A stretch of DNA of 64,000 nt, taken from positions 1 to 64,000 of the forward strand of contig NZ_BALM01000016.1 in NCBI RefSeq assembly GCF_000614975.1. Reading direction: 5' to 3'. Position 1 is the stretch's first letter. Every line of letters begins with the position of its first letter. Both the position numbers and the translations under genes were made by a program. Positions 10,811 through 23,355 of the stretch are shown here, in pieces. Below the pieces are notes generated by a model. That model saw only the letters and a program-made list of their open reading frames with translations. It was not told where the DNA came from and made no database searches. Source of the stretch: Shewanella marina JCM 15074 (lineage in GTDB: Bacteria > Pseudomonadota > Gammaproteobacteria > Enterobacterales > Shewanellaceae).

Positions 10811-11595
10811 TTCGAGTCACTCGGCAGCGTACTACGCTGCTGATATTGATGCGGCGTACAGGCCGCATATTTCTTAAATAGAATAATAAAAGGCGAAGTT
10901 TGATGGTAGCCCAAACTTAATGCCACCTCTTTGATACTGATCCCTTGCCGTAATAGATGTAATGAATAGATATATTTACGTCTTGCTCGCCACTCACTCA
11001 ATGACATACCTAAATGAGTTAAACAGTGTCTGGCTAAGGTACGCTCTGTGGTATGTACCCGTTGTGCCCAAGTTGCAATTGAGTCTTGATTGACAGGATC
11101 TTGTTCCAAAGCCGCTAGGATCGGGGCCAGTAATCTATCGTCAGTCATGGGTAAAAAATCTTGTTGTTGCGGCGCTTGCTGGAGCTGATCGAGTAGCACT
11201 TGAATTAAGCGTTTATCAGCATCAGTATGTGCATAGCTTAACTGACGTTGCCTAAAATCATCGACAATACTGCGCGCTATTTGGCTGATCTCAAGTAAAC
11301 AGATGTTATTAGGCATCACCACTGTACCAGATAAAATATTAATTGAACTGTAATACAGACTGCGGCGCATTAAGCTTTCATGCTCCACATTCGCGGGCAC
11401 CCAAATCGCAAATTGTGATGGTGCAATAAAATGTTGCCCAGCAGAAGTCAGTTCCATTACCCCACCTTGCACATATTGCAGTTGTCCCCACTCATGCTGA
11501 TGTACCGGACTCACCGTCCCCGCTTCAAACTGTTCAAAACCAAAAAATACATTTCGTTGTGGATTAACTAAGGTCGGAGTAAAGATTCTATTCAT
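10807..11595 (-). CDS. AraC family transcriptional regulator with cupin sensor domain
   Basis: A 262-residue regulator. The N-terminal half is a cupin-like sensor (HQHEWGQLQYVQGG near residue 33, histidines typical of the fold). The C-terminal ~100 residues hold the double helix-turn-helix, with SLSEWRARRKYIYSLHLL and EVALSLGYHQTSPFIILFKK. It is divergent from an EamA exporter gene 121 bases away and convergent with the aminotransferase gene. Control of the divergent exporter is the simplest inference. The ligand is unknown. Confidence 0.88.
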   Translation of the reverse strand: MNRIFTPTLVNPQRNVFFGFEQFEAGTVSPVHQHEWGQLQYVQGGVMELTSAGQHFIAPSQFAIWVPANVEHESLMRRSLYYSSINILSGTVVMPNNICLLEISQIARSIVDDFRQRQLSYAHTDADKRLIQVLLDQLQQAPQQQDFLPMTDDRLLAPILAALEQDPVNQDSIATWAQRVHTTERTLARHCLTHLGMSLSEWRARRKYIYSLHLLRQGISIKEVALSLGYHQTSPFIILFKKYAACTPHQYQQRSTLPSDSN

Positions 11596-11716
11596 AATGT
11601 CATGCTAGCGATTGCACTTGTCTGATAAGCAATATATCCAATTTATCAGACATGGCAGAATAGCGCTCCTGAAATTTAAGCACTTGCTTAAATCACAATC
11701 GTAGTTTAGGAACACC

Positions 11717-12619
11717 ATGCCATATCTATTTCCATTATTTGCCGTCATCATCTGGGCAGGTAATGCATTAATCAATAAACTAGCCGTCGGCGTTATCGAA
11801 CCCGGTGCTATCTCATTTTATCGTTGGTTTTTTGCGGTACTGATCTTAACCCCATTTGTACTCAAACCAATGATCCGCAATCGCCGCACAATTATTCCTC
11901 ATTTACCTAAACTTGCTGCGCTTGCATTATTAGGGATGGTGATATTCCAATCTCTGGCCTATTTTGCAGCGCAATCAACAACGGCGACTAACATTGCGCT
12001 AATCTCATCATTAGTACCGTTAATCAGCATGTTTATCAGTGTGCCACTGTTAAAACAGCCACTATCAAAACTTGGTTTAACAGGTGCCGTAATCTCCTTT
12101 TCAGGGTTACTGTATATGCTAAGTAAAGGCAATATTGGCGCCATTGTGCATCAAGGTATTAACCATGGTGATGCATTATTATTGCTAGCCGCCTGCTCTT
12201 ATGCATTGTATAGCGTATTAATTAAACGCTGGCAGATGGTGATTTCAGTCTGGATCTCTGTCTATGTACAAGGCTTATTCGCGGTACTGTTTTTATTACC
12301 GATTTTATTAAGTGCACCAACAATACATATCAGCCATGCTGCATGGCCATTAGTGATGTATGCCGCAATTGGTGCTTCGTTATTTGCTCCGTGGGCTTGG
12401 ATTAAAGGCATTAATCTATTAGGCGCAGACAAGAATGCAATGTTGATGAATCTCATGCCTCTGTTTGTCGCAATAGCAGCGAATTACTTCCTTAATGAGC
12501 AGTTCTATCACTATCATTACATTGGTGGCAGCATGGTCATTTTTGGCGTTATTCTTGCCCAACTAAAATTCAACAAAAAAGCACAAGCGCATACGGTTAT
12601 TGCGGAAACAGCGACTTAG
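11717..12619 (+). CDS. EamA/DMT family transporter
   Basis: A 300-residue inner-membrane protein with about ten hydrophobic segments arranged as two EamA repeats. Typical features are FAVIIWAGNALINK at the N-terminus, AAQSTTATNIALISSLVPL near residue 85 and the helix end INLLGADKNAMLMNLMPLF near 235. Members export amino acids, nucleosides or other metabolites; the substrate cannot be told from sequence. AGGAACACC precedes the ATG. It is divergent from the AraC regulator, and an 18-bp inverted repeat begins 11 bases after its stop. Confidence 0.88.
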   Translation: MPYLFPLFAVIIWAGNALINKLAVGVIEPGAISFYRWFFAVLILTPFVLKPMIRNRRTIIPHLPKLAALALLGMVIFQSLAYFAAQSTTATNIALISSLVPLISMFISVPLLKQPLSKLGLTGAVISFSGLLYMLSKGNIGAIVHQGINHGDALLLLAACSYALYSVLIKRWQMVISVWISVYVQGLFAVLFLLPILLSAPTIHISHAAWPLVMYAAIGASLFAPWAWIKGINLLGADKNAMLMNLMPLFVAIAANYFLNEQFYHYHYIGGSMVIFGVILAQLKFNKKAQAHTVIAETAT

Positions 12620-12630
12620 CTAACGCAAAA

Positions 12631-12673
12631 TTATCATTGATGAAATAATTTATATTTATTTCATCAATGATAA
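12631..12673 (+). repeat. Perfect 18-bp inverted repeat after the EamA gene
   Basis: TTATCATTGATGAAATAA (12631-12648) pairs perfectly with 12656-12673 across a seven-base loop. It begins 11 bases after the transporter stop codon. No T-run follows, so it resembles an mRNA 3'-end hairpin or a rho-dependent stop more than a canonical terminator. Confidence 0.75.
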
Positions 12674-12924
12674 ACATCAGTTATTAATTAACAATAATAT
12701 TTTAATTAATCGAATAGCTTTATTCATTATTAATATCACTTTCTATTTATTTGTCGTAACCATCACTATATTTATATTTTTGCAATCTAACTCTAATTAT
12801 TTAACTGGCTATAAAGAAAATATTTTTATTAGGTAATATAGTCGAGGCTATTAAATCATTTTACTGGGGACGTTCAAGCAAACTATCGCATCGGTTTTAT
12901 ATATTACCAAAGCAAGGAATGTGA
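12674..12924. other. AT-rich intergenic region
   Basis: About 250 bases without a credible reading frame, very rich in A and T. It contains the leader of the second EamA gene, including AAGGAATG just before its ATG. I see no clear promoter pair, tRNA or repeat in it beyond the hairpin at its left edge. Confidence 0.5.
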
Positions 12925-13902
12925 ATGGACAGTAAGAGCAAAGAGCGTATTTTGGGCTGGAGCGCGGCCATCTTAGTTGCCATAATATGGGGTGTTGCGG
13001 GGGTTGTCGCTAAGCCATTATCAGTCGTTATTGACCCTATGACACTCGTTTTTTTTAGATATGTTACTGCAGTTATAGGTTTAGTTTTTATATTCCTAAT
13101 GACTTATAAAAATATAAAAGTAAATAATGAATTAGGTAAAACGCTTAAAATAGATAAAGCTGATTATTTAAAAATTGCCCTTTGTGGCATTATCGGCCAA
13201 GGTTTATTCTCATTATTTAATTTTCTCTCCCTCGATCATATTGGTGCCACCGAAAATGGTGTATTTCAAGGACTCACCCCTTTTATTACCGTGATTTTTG
13301 GTATGCTCTTTATGAATTTTAAAATGAATAAAATTCAATGGGGCGCGTTTACTATCTCACTTTGTTGTATTTATGCAATGGATCACAGTGGTAGTAATCA
13401 AATAACATCAGGCAATACCTTACTGGGTTACTTTTATGTGACCTGCTCGGTATTAGCCATTGGTTGTACCGCCCACTTACGAGCCAGTCTGGCTGACAAA
13501 TATGGTTCTGTCGTTTCTATGTTGATGCAATATATTGCCGTTGCCATTTTTAGCTTAATGCTGGTGTTATCAATGGGCTTAGATCTCTCGCAAATTAGTC
13601 GAGTTATCAGTGATCCTTTGCTATTAGGTTTACTCATCTTCCTTGGTACTGGCATTTCAGGGTTAAGCTATGTCATTCAACTATATGCATTCAAAAAAAT
13701 TGGCGTAGAAAAGGCCTGTCTATCACTCAACCTCATCCCCTTAGTGGGTTATGTTCTCGCCGTTGTCGCTTTAGGCGAAACCATGTCTATCTATAAAACA
13801 ACGATTGTCTTAGCGTTAGCAGCGGCACTTTACTTATTTAGTGCGACTGATAATAAAAGTAAGCCGAAAGTGGCCCTCAAACCTGCGGCTGTATCAATTT
13901 AA
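12925..13902 (+). CDS. EamA/DMT family transporter
   Basis: A 325-residue membrane protein with ten predicted helices in two EamA halves (IIWGVAGVVAKPL near residue 20; FLSLDHIGATENGVFQGLTP near 100; YVIQLYAFKKIGVEKACLSL near 250). It differs substantially from the upstream EamA protein and is probably not a recent duplicate. A lysine-rich cytoplasmic loop near residues 63-80 is AT-rich at the DNA level. The substrate is unknown. It is convergent with the zinc-ribbon gene. Confidence 0.87.
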   Translation: MDSKSKERILGWSAAILVAIIWGVAGVVAKPLSVVIDPMTLVFFRYVTAVIGLVFIFLMTYKNIKVNNELGKTLKIDKADYLKIALCGIIGQGLFSLFNFLSLDHIGATENGVFQGLTPFITVIFGMLFMNFKMNKIQWGAFTISLCCIYAMDHSGSNQITSGNTLLGYFYVTCSVLAIGCTAHLRASLADKYGSVVSMLMQYIAVAIFSLMLVLSMGLDLSQISRVISDPLLLGLLIFLGTGISGLSYVIQLYAFKKIGVEKACLSLNLIPLVGYVLAVVALGETMSIYKTTIVLALAAALYLFSATDNKSKPKVALKPAAVSI

Positions 13903-13926
13903 TACCGCTAAATAGACAAACTTTAA

Positions 13927-13947
13927 AAGGAGAGCATTGCTCTCCTT
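13927..13947. terminator. Hairpin between convergent genes
   Basis: AAGGAGAGC, a three-base loop ATT, and GCTCTCCTT form a nine-bp perfect stem between the stop of the EamA gene (13902) and that of the zinc-ribbon gene (13961). The T-run is short on both strands, so efficiency is uncertain. Confidence 0.65.
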
Positions 13948-13960
13948 CCATCAATTTTAC

Positions 13961-14461
13961 TTATGGTTGTAATGGCTCCCGTGTAAATTCATTACCATCG
14001 CAATGTGGACAGTCTGGGATAACGCCAGTAAATTCGATTTTCATCTCATGATGACATTTATTACAAACGAGAATGCCTTGACTGACAATGTCACCGGAGT
14101 GATAACAGCCTTGATGGCTAAAATCTTGGTTCATTTCATGCCATTCAATTTGGCTTTTATCACTAATTTCTGACAACCAATGCCAAACACTGTTTTCAAC
14201 ACCAATAACAGTTGGGCTATAACTCAAATCTTGTGCATGTTGCTGGCTGAGAAAGCTAACGATATCTCTTTTTAAAAATTGTTCAACTAATTCCAATTCA
14301 GTTCGTTTACTGGTATTGGCAAGTAACACATACTCCTTACATTGACTAATGGAGGCCATTAAATCTTTTGTATTCAATGTATTATCTTTTTCATATTCGG
14401 CTTTAACGCGATTAAATAGCTCATCATAAAGCGCTAAAAGTTGGCTTGAGCGTGTGACCAT
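13961..14461 (-). CDS. Zinc ribbon-containing protein (DUF1451, YbeL-like)
   Basis: A 166-residue cytoplasmic protein. The first ~100 residues are helical and charged. The C-terminus has two CxxC knuckles, CNKCHHEM near residue 133 and CPHCDGNEF near 152, forming a rubredoxin-like zinc ribbon. The family is DUF1451 (E. coli YbeL), of unknown function, and commonly sits beside leuS as here (divergent, about 120 bases apart). Confidence 0.88.
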   Translation of the reverse strand: MVTRSSQLLALYDELFNRVKAEYEKDNTLNTKDLMASISQCKEYVLLANTSKRTELELVEQFLKRDIVSFLSQQHAQDLSYSPTVIGVENSVWHWLSEISDKSQIEWHEMNQDFSHQGCYHSGDIVSQGILVCNKCHHEMKIEFTGVIPDCPHCDGNEFTREPLQP

Positions 14462-14545
14462 GGTTAATACTCCTTCATTCGAACCTTTTTAATGACTCAC
14501 TTCTAGTTTATTCTATGCAGATCTAACTGCACGTATTACGCGTGA

Positions 14546-17161
<2,616 letters not shown>

Positions 17162-17178
17162 AGGAAAAGCGACGACAA

Positions 17179-17671
17179 ATGCTAATTAAACGCTTTGTTT
17201 TCGCAGTAATGGCACTGGTCATCATGACCAGTGCTGGCTGCGGCTTTAAACTGCAGGGAAGTTACTCAATTCCATCGCAATTGAGTCACCTTTCTCTAGA
17301 CAGTCAAGATCAATACAGTGAACTGACACGCCTTGTCAGCGAACGCTTGCGCTTAAACAGTGTTACCATTGAGCACAATAACAGTAAATTACCTGTGCTT
17401 AATTTGCTCAATGATTCATTGCAACGTGCAACCTTATCACTTTACTACGGGTAATGTGGCTGAGTATGAACTGATCTATCAGGTTAAATTCACCGTCACG
17501 CTACCTAAACAAGAAGCTCAACCTTTTAGCGTTGAGATCCGTCGAGATTACCTAGACGATCCCCGAACAGCATTAGCAAAAAGCCGTGAAATGGAACTAT
17601 TGCTACATGAGATGCGGATCCAAGCAGCTGATGCTATCGTCCAAAAACTAGCCTCTATTGAGATTAATTAA
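17179..17671 (+). pseudogene. lptE: LPS-assembly lipoprotein LptE, frame broken once
   Basis: LptE plugs the LptD outer-membrane barrel for LPS insertion. The N-terminus has a signal peptide and the lipobox SAGC followed by GFKLQGSYSIP, as in the family. The first frame stops at 17454; from about 17446 a second frame continues (TGNVAEYELIYQVKFTVTLP) to 17671. Inserting two bases at about 17445, for example CCC in place of C, would give SLYPTGNVAEYE and a 164-residue protein; removing one base is the alternative. LptE is essential in E. coli, so a base-calling error is the likely cause. Confidence 0.9.
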
Positions 17672-18702
17672 TGCGGGTATTTGCCGACCAATTAGCGCGT
17701 CATTTGACGCCGCTAAAACCCTATTATCTTATCTTTGGCGATGATCCTTGGTTAGTTGAGTCCAGCATTAGTCAGATCCGTTCTCAAGCCCTAAAGCAAG
17801 GTTTTGATGAGCGCGTACAGTTAACCCAAGAATCAGGGTTCAGCTGGAATGATCTACTTGATGAATGGCAATCAATGAGCCTATTTGCCAGCAGACGAAT
17901 TATTGAATTAAGCTTACCGCAATCAAAGCCTGGCAGCGACGGCGCCGCTTGTCTTAAAACTATTTCAGAACAAGCAAATAACGATCTAATTTTAATCATT
18001 AGAGGCCCTAAACTTGCGGCAGAACAAACCAATAGCAAATGGTTCAAACTGCTCGACAAAGATGGCATCTATGTGCCTTGCGTGACACCTGAGGCTGTGC
18101 AATTTCAGCGCTGGTTAGATGGCCGTATACAACACTTTGGCTTAACCTTAGACACAGATGCGAAAAGCCTGCTTTATAGCTTGTATGAAGGTAACTTATT
18201 AGCTGCCGATCAAGCACTGCAATTGCTGCAATTACTCAGTCCTAAACTGCGCATAAGTGCCGAGCAACTTAATCAATATTTTGAAGACCAATCTCGCTTT
18301 AGCGTATTCCAGTTAACTGATGCTTTATTAGCTAACAAGCCAAATAAATCACAGCATATGCTGGCGCAGTTACGCAGTGAAGGCACTGCTCTAACCATTT
18401 TATTATGGTCAATTTTTAAAGAGCTCAATACCCTGCTGGCATTAAAACAGGCTCAAGCTAGTGGTGAACAGCTGAATAATTTATGGGGCAAGATGCGTAT
18501 TTGGGATAAGCGAAAACCGCTATATCAAAGTGCATTAGGTCGCTTAAAGTTAGAAGATATTGAACGTCTGCTCAGTCATGCTTCACAAATTGAGCTAAAA
18601 CTAAAACAGCAAGGAATCGAAGATTGGATTGGTATTAGCCATCTTTGCTTGCTATTTGATCCCGTGTTAGCACGACACCTGCAGCATATAGAGTTAAGCT
18701 AA
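17671..18702 (+). CDS. holA: DNA polymerase III subunit delta
   Basis: A 343-residue clamp-loader subunit, the same length as E. coli HolA, that opens the beta sliding clamp. The N-terminal AAA+-like domain begins YYLIFGDDPWLVESSISQIR. The middle and C-terminal helical collar includes FSVFQLTDALL and a late LKLKQQGIEDWIGISHLCLLF. No functional P-loop is expected for delta. Its ATG overlaps the stop codon of lptE by one base, and nadD follows after two bases, so these are one transcript. Confidence 0.95.
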   Translation: MRVFADQLARHLTPLKPYYLIFGDDPWLVESSISQIRSQALKQGFDERVQLTQESGFSWNDLLDEWQSMSLFASRRIIELSLPQSKPGSDGAACLKTISEQANNDLILIIRGPKLAAEQTNSKWFKLLDKDGIYVPCVTPEAVQFQRWLDGRIQHFGLTLDTDAKSLLYSLYEGNLLAADQALQLLQLLSPKLRISAEQLNQYFEDQSRFSVFQLTDALLANKPNKSQHMLAQLRSEGTALTILLWSIFKELNTLLALKQAQASGEQLNNLWGKMRIWDKRKPLYQSALGRLKLEDIERLLSHASQIELKLKQQGIEDWIGISHLCLLFDPVLARHLQHIELS

Positions 18703-18704
18703 TA

Positions 18705-19334
18705 ATGCGTATTGGAATTTTAGGTGGTACCTTTGATCCGATCCATTTTGGCCATATTCGTCCAGCCCTTGCGATTAAACAGCAATTAGGGCTGGATAAA
18801 ATTTGGCTAATGCCAAACAAAACACCTCCCCATAAAAATAGCACTCAAACTTCGGCATTGCACAGACAAGCAATGGTACAGCTAGTATGTCAGCAATATC
18901 CTGATTTTGAATTATGCGATATTGAACTGACACTAACAGGGCCATCCTATACCAGCAACACCCTCAATTTGTTACGGCAACAATATCCGCAACATCAGTT
19001 CCTATTCATTATGGGGATGGACTCATTTGTCAATCTACCTAAATGGCACCAGTGGCAACAACTATTTGAGCTAACAAACTTAATTGTATGTCAGCGGCCA
19101 GACTGGCGACTAACTGCAGAAAATCCAATGTTGGCTGAACTTTGCCAGCGAAAAGCGAATATCACACAACTATCCAACACTGATGTAGGTAAAATAATTC
19201 CTGTTGATATTGAGTTGGAGCATATTTCATCAACTCAAATTAGACAGGCCATTGTTGCTAAGCAGCAAGTATCAGCGCTATTACCTGATGTTGTCTTACG
19301 CTATATCCAGCAACACCATTTATATTCGGTATAA
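18705..19334 (+). CDS. nadD: Nicotinate-nucleotide adenylyltransferase
   Basis: A 209-residue nucleotidyltransferase converting nicotinate mononucleotide to deamido-NAD. The N-terminus MRIGILGGTFDPIHFGH holds the phosphate-binding GGTFDPxHxGH motif. LMPNKTPPHK near residue 35, FIMGMDSFVNLPKW near 105 and the C-terminal SSTQIRQ are also conserved. It begins two bases after holA. Confidence 0.97.
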   Translation: MRIGILGGTFDPIHFGHIRPALAIKQQLGLDKIWLMPNKTPPHKNSTQTSALHRQAMVQLVCQQYPDFELCDIELTLTGPSYTSNTLNLLRQQYPQHQFLFIMGMDSFVNLPKWHQWQQLFELTNLIVCQRPDWRLTAENPMLAELCQRKANITQLSNTDVGKIIPVDIELEHISSTQIRQAIVAKQQVSALLPDVVLRYIQQHHLYSV

Positions 19335-19348
19335 ATCCCTTTGTTTTG

Positions 19349-19375
19349 GAACTTTTCTGACTATAAATGCTCTTA
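19349..19375 (+). promoter_or_regulatory. Possible sigma-E-type promoter upstream of rsfS
   Basis: GAACTT (19349-19354, preceded by G) and TCTTA (19371-19375) are 16 bases apart, close to the sigma-E consensus GGAACTT-N16-TCTGA. The -10 has one mismatch, and 154 bases separate it from the rsfS start, so this is a weak call. Confidence 0.3.
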
Positions 19376-19529
19376 CCAGCATTGAATTTATGGTTATTTA
19401 TCACGAAATAGCACTGAAAAATGTGTCACTGACCTAAATTTTCAAAAAATAAGCAACTCGCTTTATTTCTGTATGTGTACTTTAACTGATATACTACAGC
19501 GCTATTTTTAATTTAATGAGGTAACTCGA

Positions 19530-19853
19530 GTGCAAGGCACCGAACTAGTAGAATTTGTTGTTGATAAAATTGACGACCTAAAAGCGAAAGATGTAGTAAC
19601 TCTTGATGTAAGCAAGCTATCAACAATTACTGATACCCTAGTCATTTGTACTGGTACATCAAAAACCCATGTGCGCGCAATCGCAGAAAACATGGTATTA
19701 GAAGCAAAAAATGCAGGTATGCAGCCACTAGGTATTGAAGGTCGCGATACCAGTGAATGGGTTTTAGTTGACTTGGGCGGCGTTGTATTACATGTAATGC
19801 AAGCTGAAACTCGTGAACTATACCAACTTGAAAAACTATGGTCTGAAAAGTAA
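19530..19853 (+). CDS. rsfS: Ribosome silencing factor RsfS
   Basis: A 107-residue protein (E. coli 105) that binds L14 and blocks subunit joining in stationary phase or starvation. Family motifs are [21 protein letters not shown] split over residues 21-41, [12 protein letters not shown] near 44 and GREEGDTSEW-like [18 protein letters not shown] near 73. The start is GTG, preceded by GAGG. rlmH starts two bases after its stop. Confidence 0.95.
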   Translation: MQGTELVEFVVDKIDDLKAKDVVTLDVSKLSTITDTLVICTGTSKTHVRAIAENMVLEAKNAGMQPLGIEGRDTSEWVLVDLGGVVLHVMQAETRELYQLEKLWSEK

Positions 19854-19855
19854 CC

Positions 19856-20326
19856 ATGAAATTACAACTCATCGCCGTTGGCACCAAAATGCCTGACTGG
19901 GTAACCCGCGGATTTGAAGAGTACCAGCGTCGTTTTCCTCGTGATATGGCGCTTGAGTTAATAGAGATCCCTGCTGGCAAACGTGGTAAAAATGCTGATA
20001 TCGCTCGCATTCTTCAAAAAGAAGGCGAATTGATGTTAGCGGCCATACCTAAGGGTAATCATATTGTCAGTTTAGATCTGCCTGGTAAAACTTGGGATAC
20101 CCCAGATTTAGCCAATCAACTGAGTCGTTGGCAACTTGATGGCCGCGACGTCAGTTTATTAATTGGCGGACCAGAAGGATTAGCCCCAGCCTGTAAACAA
20201 GCTGCAACACAAAGTTGGTGTTTATCAGCACTCACCTTGCCTCACCCACTCGTGAGAGTTGTGGTTGCAGAAAGCTTGTATCGTGCTTGGAGCATCAATA
20301 ATAATCACCCTTATCACAGGGAATAG
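19856..20326 (+). CDS. rlmH: 23S rRNA pseudouridine-1915 N3-methyltransferase
   Basis: A 156-residue SPOUT methyltransferase that modifies the H69 loop of 23S rRNA in assembled ribosomes. Visible motifs are [16 protein letters not shown] at the N-terminus, the SAM-binding [11 protein letters not shown] near residue 102 and [18 protein letters not shown] at the C-terminal knot. It is coupled to rsfS, as in most proteobacteria. Confidence 0.96.
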   Translation: MKLQLIAVGTKMPDWVTRGFEEYQRRFPRDMALELIEIPAGKRGKNADIARILQKEGELMLAAIPKGNHIVSLDLPGKTWDTPDLANQLSRWQLDGRDVSLLIGGPEGLAPACKQAATQSWCLSALTLPHPLVRVVVAESLYRAWSINNNHPYHRE

Positions 20327-20385
20327 TCACTTAGCTATGCAAGTGCGCCAAACGTTTTAGCTTGTAAAGTTGGAGAGAAGCATAA

Positions 20386-22242
20386 GTGCCGCCAAAAAAG
20401 CGAATTACCATGCACGATCACGCCGCAGAGGCGTCACTTTTCAAGCGCCGCGCGCTATTTACCTTCTGCTGTGTGGTAATTTTAATGGGTATTTTATTAC
20501 TCAACCTTTACCACCTGCAGATCCTTTCATATAAAGATTATGCGACTCGCTCGAATGATAACCGTATTCGAGTAGTACCTATCGCGCCTAGCCGTGGCCT
20601 GATTTACGATCGTAATGGCGTATTACTCGCCGAAAACCGCCCATTTTATTCGTTAGAGATGATCCCTGAGCAGGTCAAAAATGTTGACCAAACCTTAGAT
20701 CAACTTAACAAAATTATTCCTATTACCGCTGACGAACGAGAAGACTTAATTAAAGCCTTAAAATATCATCGTCGCTTTAAACCGCTCACCATCAAAAGCC
20801 GCTTAACTGAAGAGCAAGTCTCTGTATTTAGTGTTAACCAGTATAAGTTCCCAGGCCTCTTGGTTGAAGCAGGCCTGCGCCGCTATTACCCATACGGCGC
20901 AGACTTAACTCACGTATTAGGTTATGTCGGTAGAATTAACTCTAAAGATCGTAGCCGATTAGAACGCAGTGACGAATGGAAGAACTATGCCGGTACCAAA
21001 TATATTGGTAAGCAAGGCTTAGAGCGCTATTACGAGCCATTACTGCACGGTACACCAGGACACCTTGAAGAAGAGGTTAATAACCGTGGCCGCGTTATTC
21101 GCACCTTAAAAATGACTCCGCCCGTACCAGGTAAAGATATTTACCTCACACTCGATCTCAAACTGCAGCAAAAAGCAGTTGAGTTACTGGATGGACGCCG
21201 TGGTTCAGTGGTCGCTATTGATCCCCGTACAGGTGGCATTTTGGCAATGGTTTCCAGCCCTAGTTACGACCCTAACCAATTTGTACATGGTATCTCAAGT
21301 AAAGCTTATAGCGGATTGCTAAATGACCGTTCACGGCCATTAATTAACCGTGCAACCCAAGGTCAATATGCACCAGCATCGACCATTAAACCATTACTGG
21401 CATTACTTGGGCTTGAAGAAAAAGCCATTACCCCTAAAACCAAAGTTTGGGATCCGGGTTTCTGGCAAATTCCTGGTGTTGAACGTAAATATCGAGACTG
21501 GAAACGTTGGGGCCATGGTTGGGTTGATGTCAAAGCGGCCATTGTCGAGTCATGCGATATTTTCTTCTATGAATTAGCTTATAAAGTCGGTATCGATAAG
21601 ATTTCTAACTTTATGGATAAGTTCGGTTTTGGTGAACGCACAGGTATTGATATCTATGAAGAGTCACCGGGCTTAATGCCATCAAAGGATTGGAAGCGCA
21701 TTCGCTATAATCAGCCTTGGTATATTGGTGACAGTATCTCTGTGGGTATTGGACAAGGGTATTGGACCACCACACCACTGCAGTTAGCCGATGCAACCGC
21801 TATTTTAGCTGACGATGGTAAACGCTATACACCACATCTACTTAAAGCATTTACTGATGATAATAAGCTGATTGAAAAGCCATTAGATGAAAAGCCGCCT
21901 ATTGTGCTTAAAAATCCGAATAACTGGCGCATTATTAATGATGCCATGATGGATACCGCTAATAAGTCACGTTTTACCGATGCGAAATATACCGCCGCGA
22001 TGAAGACAGGTACGGCACAGGTATTTAGTGTGGCGCAGGATAAAAAATATGTCGCCAGTGAAGTTGAAGAACATTTACGCGATAACGCACTTATTGTGGC
22101 TTATGCCCCCTATAAGAATCCTGAAATTGTGTTAGCAGTCGTATTAGAAAATGCGGGTTGGGGTGGCAAAAATGCAGGTCCAGTCGCACGTGCACTATTA
22201 GATGAATACATGCTAAGAGATGATCGGAAGCAAGTGAAATGA
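20386..22242 (+). CDS. mrdA: Penicillin-binding protein 2 (elongasome transpeptidase)
   Basis: A 618-residue class B PBP that cross-links lateral-wall peptidoglycan with RodA. One N-terminal transmembrane helix (about 22-43) is followed by the dimerisation domain ([20 protein letters not shown]) and the transpeptidase domain. The active-site SxxK is in APASTIKP near residue 325, the second motif is ESCD near 385, and KTG is in [10 protein letters not shown] near 540. The start is GTG with TTGGAGAG upstream. rodA overlaps its 3' end by four bases. Confidence 0.97.
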   Translation: MPPKKRITMHDHAAEASLFKRRALFTFCCVVILMGILLLNLYHLQILSYKDYATRSNDNRIRVVPIAPSRGLIYDRNGVLLAENRPFYSLEMIPEQVKNVDQTLDQLNKIIPITADEREDLIKALKYHRRFKPLTIKSRLTEEQVSVFSVNQYKFPGLLVEAGLRRYYPYGADLTHVLGYVGRINSKDRSRLERSDEWKNYAGTKYIGKQGLERYYEPLLHGTPGHLEEEVNNRGRVIRTLKMTPPVPGKDIYLTLDLKLQQKAVELLDGRRGSVVAIDPRTGGILAMVSSPSYDPNQFVHGISSKAYSGLLNDRSRPLINRATQGQYAPASTIKPLLALLGLEEKAITPKTKVWDPGFWQIPGVERKYRDWKRWGHGWVDVKAAIVESCDIFFYELAYKVGIDKISNFMDKFGFGERTGIDIYEESPGLMPSKDWKRIRYNQPWYIGDSISVGIGQGYWTTTPLQLADATAILADDGKRYTPHLLKAFTDDNKLIEKPLDEKPPIVLKNPNNWRIINDAMMDTANKSRFTDAKYTAAMKTGTAQVFSVAQDKKYVASEVEEHLRDNALIVAYAPYKNPEIVLAVVLENAGWGGKNAGPVARALLDEYMLRDDRKQVK

Positions 22243-23345
22243 ATACACCCTCACATAGACAAAATATCTGGCAAAAGCTGCATATCGATCTGCCATTATT
22301 GCTAGGCATTCTCGCATTGATGGGCTTTGGTCTATTCGTTATCTATTCCGCCAGTGGCGAGAGTATGGCCATGATGGATAGACAGCTTTTACGTATGGGC
22401 TTGGCATTAATTGTGATGGTTGTGGTTGCCCAAATCAACCCAGAAGTCCTGCGGCGCTGGGCTTTACCCATCTTTATCACTGGCGTAATACTGCTGCTGG
22501 GAGTACATTTTTTTGGTGAGATTAACAAAGGCGCACAACGCTGGTTAAACTTAGGCTTTATGGAGTTTCAGCCCTCAGAGCTAATGAAGCTCGCCTTCCC
22601 GATTACGATGGCGTGGTACATCAGTAAATTCCCTCTGCCACCTAAGAAACGCTACCTTGCAGGTGCACTGATCATTTTAGCGGTACCGACCTTGTTAATT
22701 GCAAGCCAACCTGACTTAGGCACCTCTATTCTAGTAGCTTCATCAGGTATCTTTGTACTGTTTTTAGCGGGTACGAGTTGGACAATTGTATTAACGGCAA
22801 TCGGCTCAGTATTAGCGTTTTTACCGATACTCTGGTTTTTCTTAATGCATGACTACCAGCGTACTCGTGTACTGACGTTACTCAACCCAGAGTCTGATCC
22901 ATTAGGCGCAGGCTATCATATTATCCAATCAAAAATCGCCATTGGTTCAGGTGGTTTATGGGGTAAAGGGTGGTTGATGGGCAGTCAATCTCAATTGGAA
23001 TTTCTACCAGAACGCCACACTGACTTTATTTTTGCGGTAATTGGTGAAGAATTTGGCCTTATCGGCAGTATGTTCCTACTCTCGCTGTATATCTATATCA
23101 TTGGCCGTGGCCTTATTATTGCGTCACGTGCACAAACCAGTTTTGCGCGTCTATTAGCAGGCAGTATCACCCTCACCTTCTTTGTTTATATTTTTGTAAA
23201 TATCGGCATGGTATCAGGCATCTTGCCTGTAGTAGGTGTTCCTCTGCCGTTGATCAGTTATGGTGGTACTTCAATGATCACCTTGATGATTGGCTTTGGT
23301 ATTTTAATGAGTATTCATACCCATAGACGTTTTATTGACAGATAG
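22239..23345 (+). CDS. rodA: Rod-shape SEDS glycosyltransferase RodA
   Basis: A 368-residue polytopic SEDS protein, the peptidoglycan polymerase of the elongation complex. Around ten helices are visible. Conserved blocks are [20 protein letters not shown] near residue 100, [12 protein letters not shown] near 155 (catalytic Asp region), [19 protein letters not shown] near 255 and a C-terminal [11 protein letters not shown]. Its ATG overlaps the mrdA stop (ATGA). Confidence 0.97.
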   Translation: MNTPSHRQNIWQKLHIDLPLLLGILALMGFGLFVIYSASGESMAMMDRQLLRMGLALIVMVVVAQINPEVLRRWALPIFITGVILLLGVHFFGEINKGAQRWLNLGFMEFQPSELMKLAFPITMAWYISKFPLPPKKRYLAGALIILAVPTLLIASQPDLGTSILVASSGIFVLFLAGTSWTIVLTAIGSVLAFLPILWFFLMHDYQRTRVLTLLNPESDPLGAGYHIIQSKIAIGSGGLWGKGWLMGSQSQLEFLPERHTDFIFAVIGEEFGLIGSMFLLSLYIYIIGRGLIIASRAQTSFARLLAGSITLTFFVYIFVNIGMVSGILPVVGVPLPLISYGGTSMITLMIGFGILMSIHTHRRFIDR

Positions 23346-23355
23346 GAAGTTGCCA

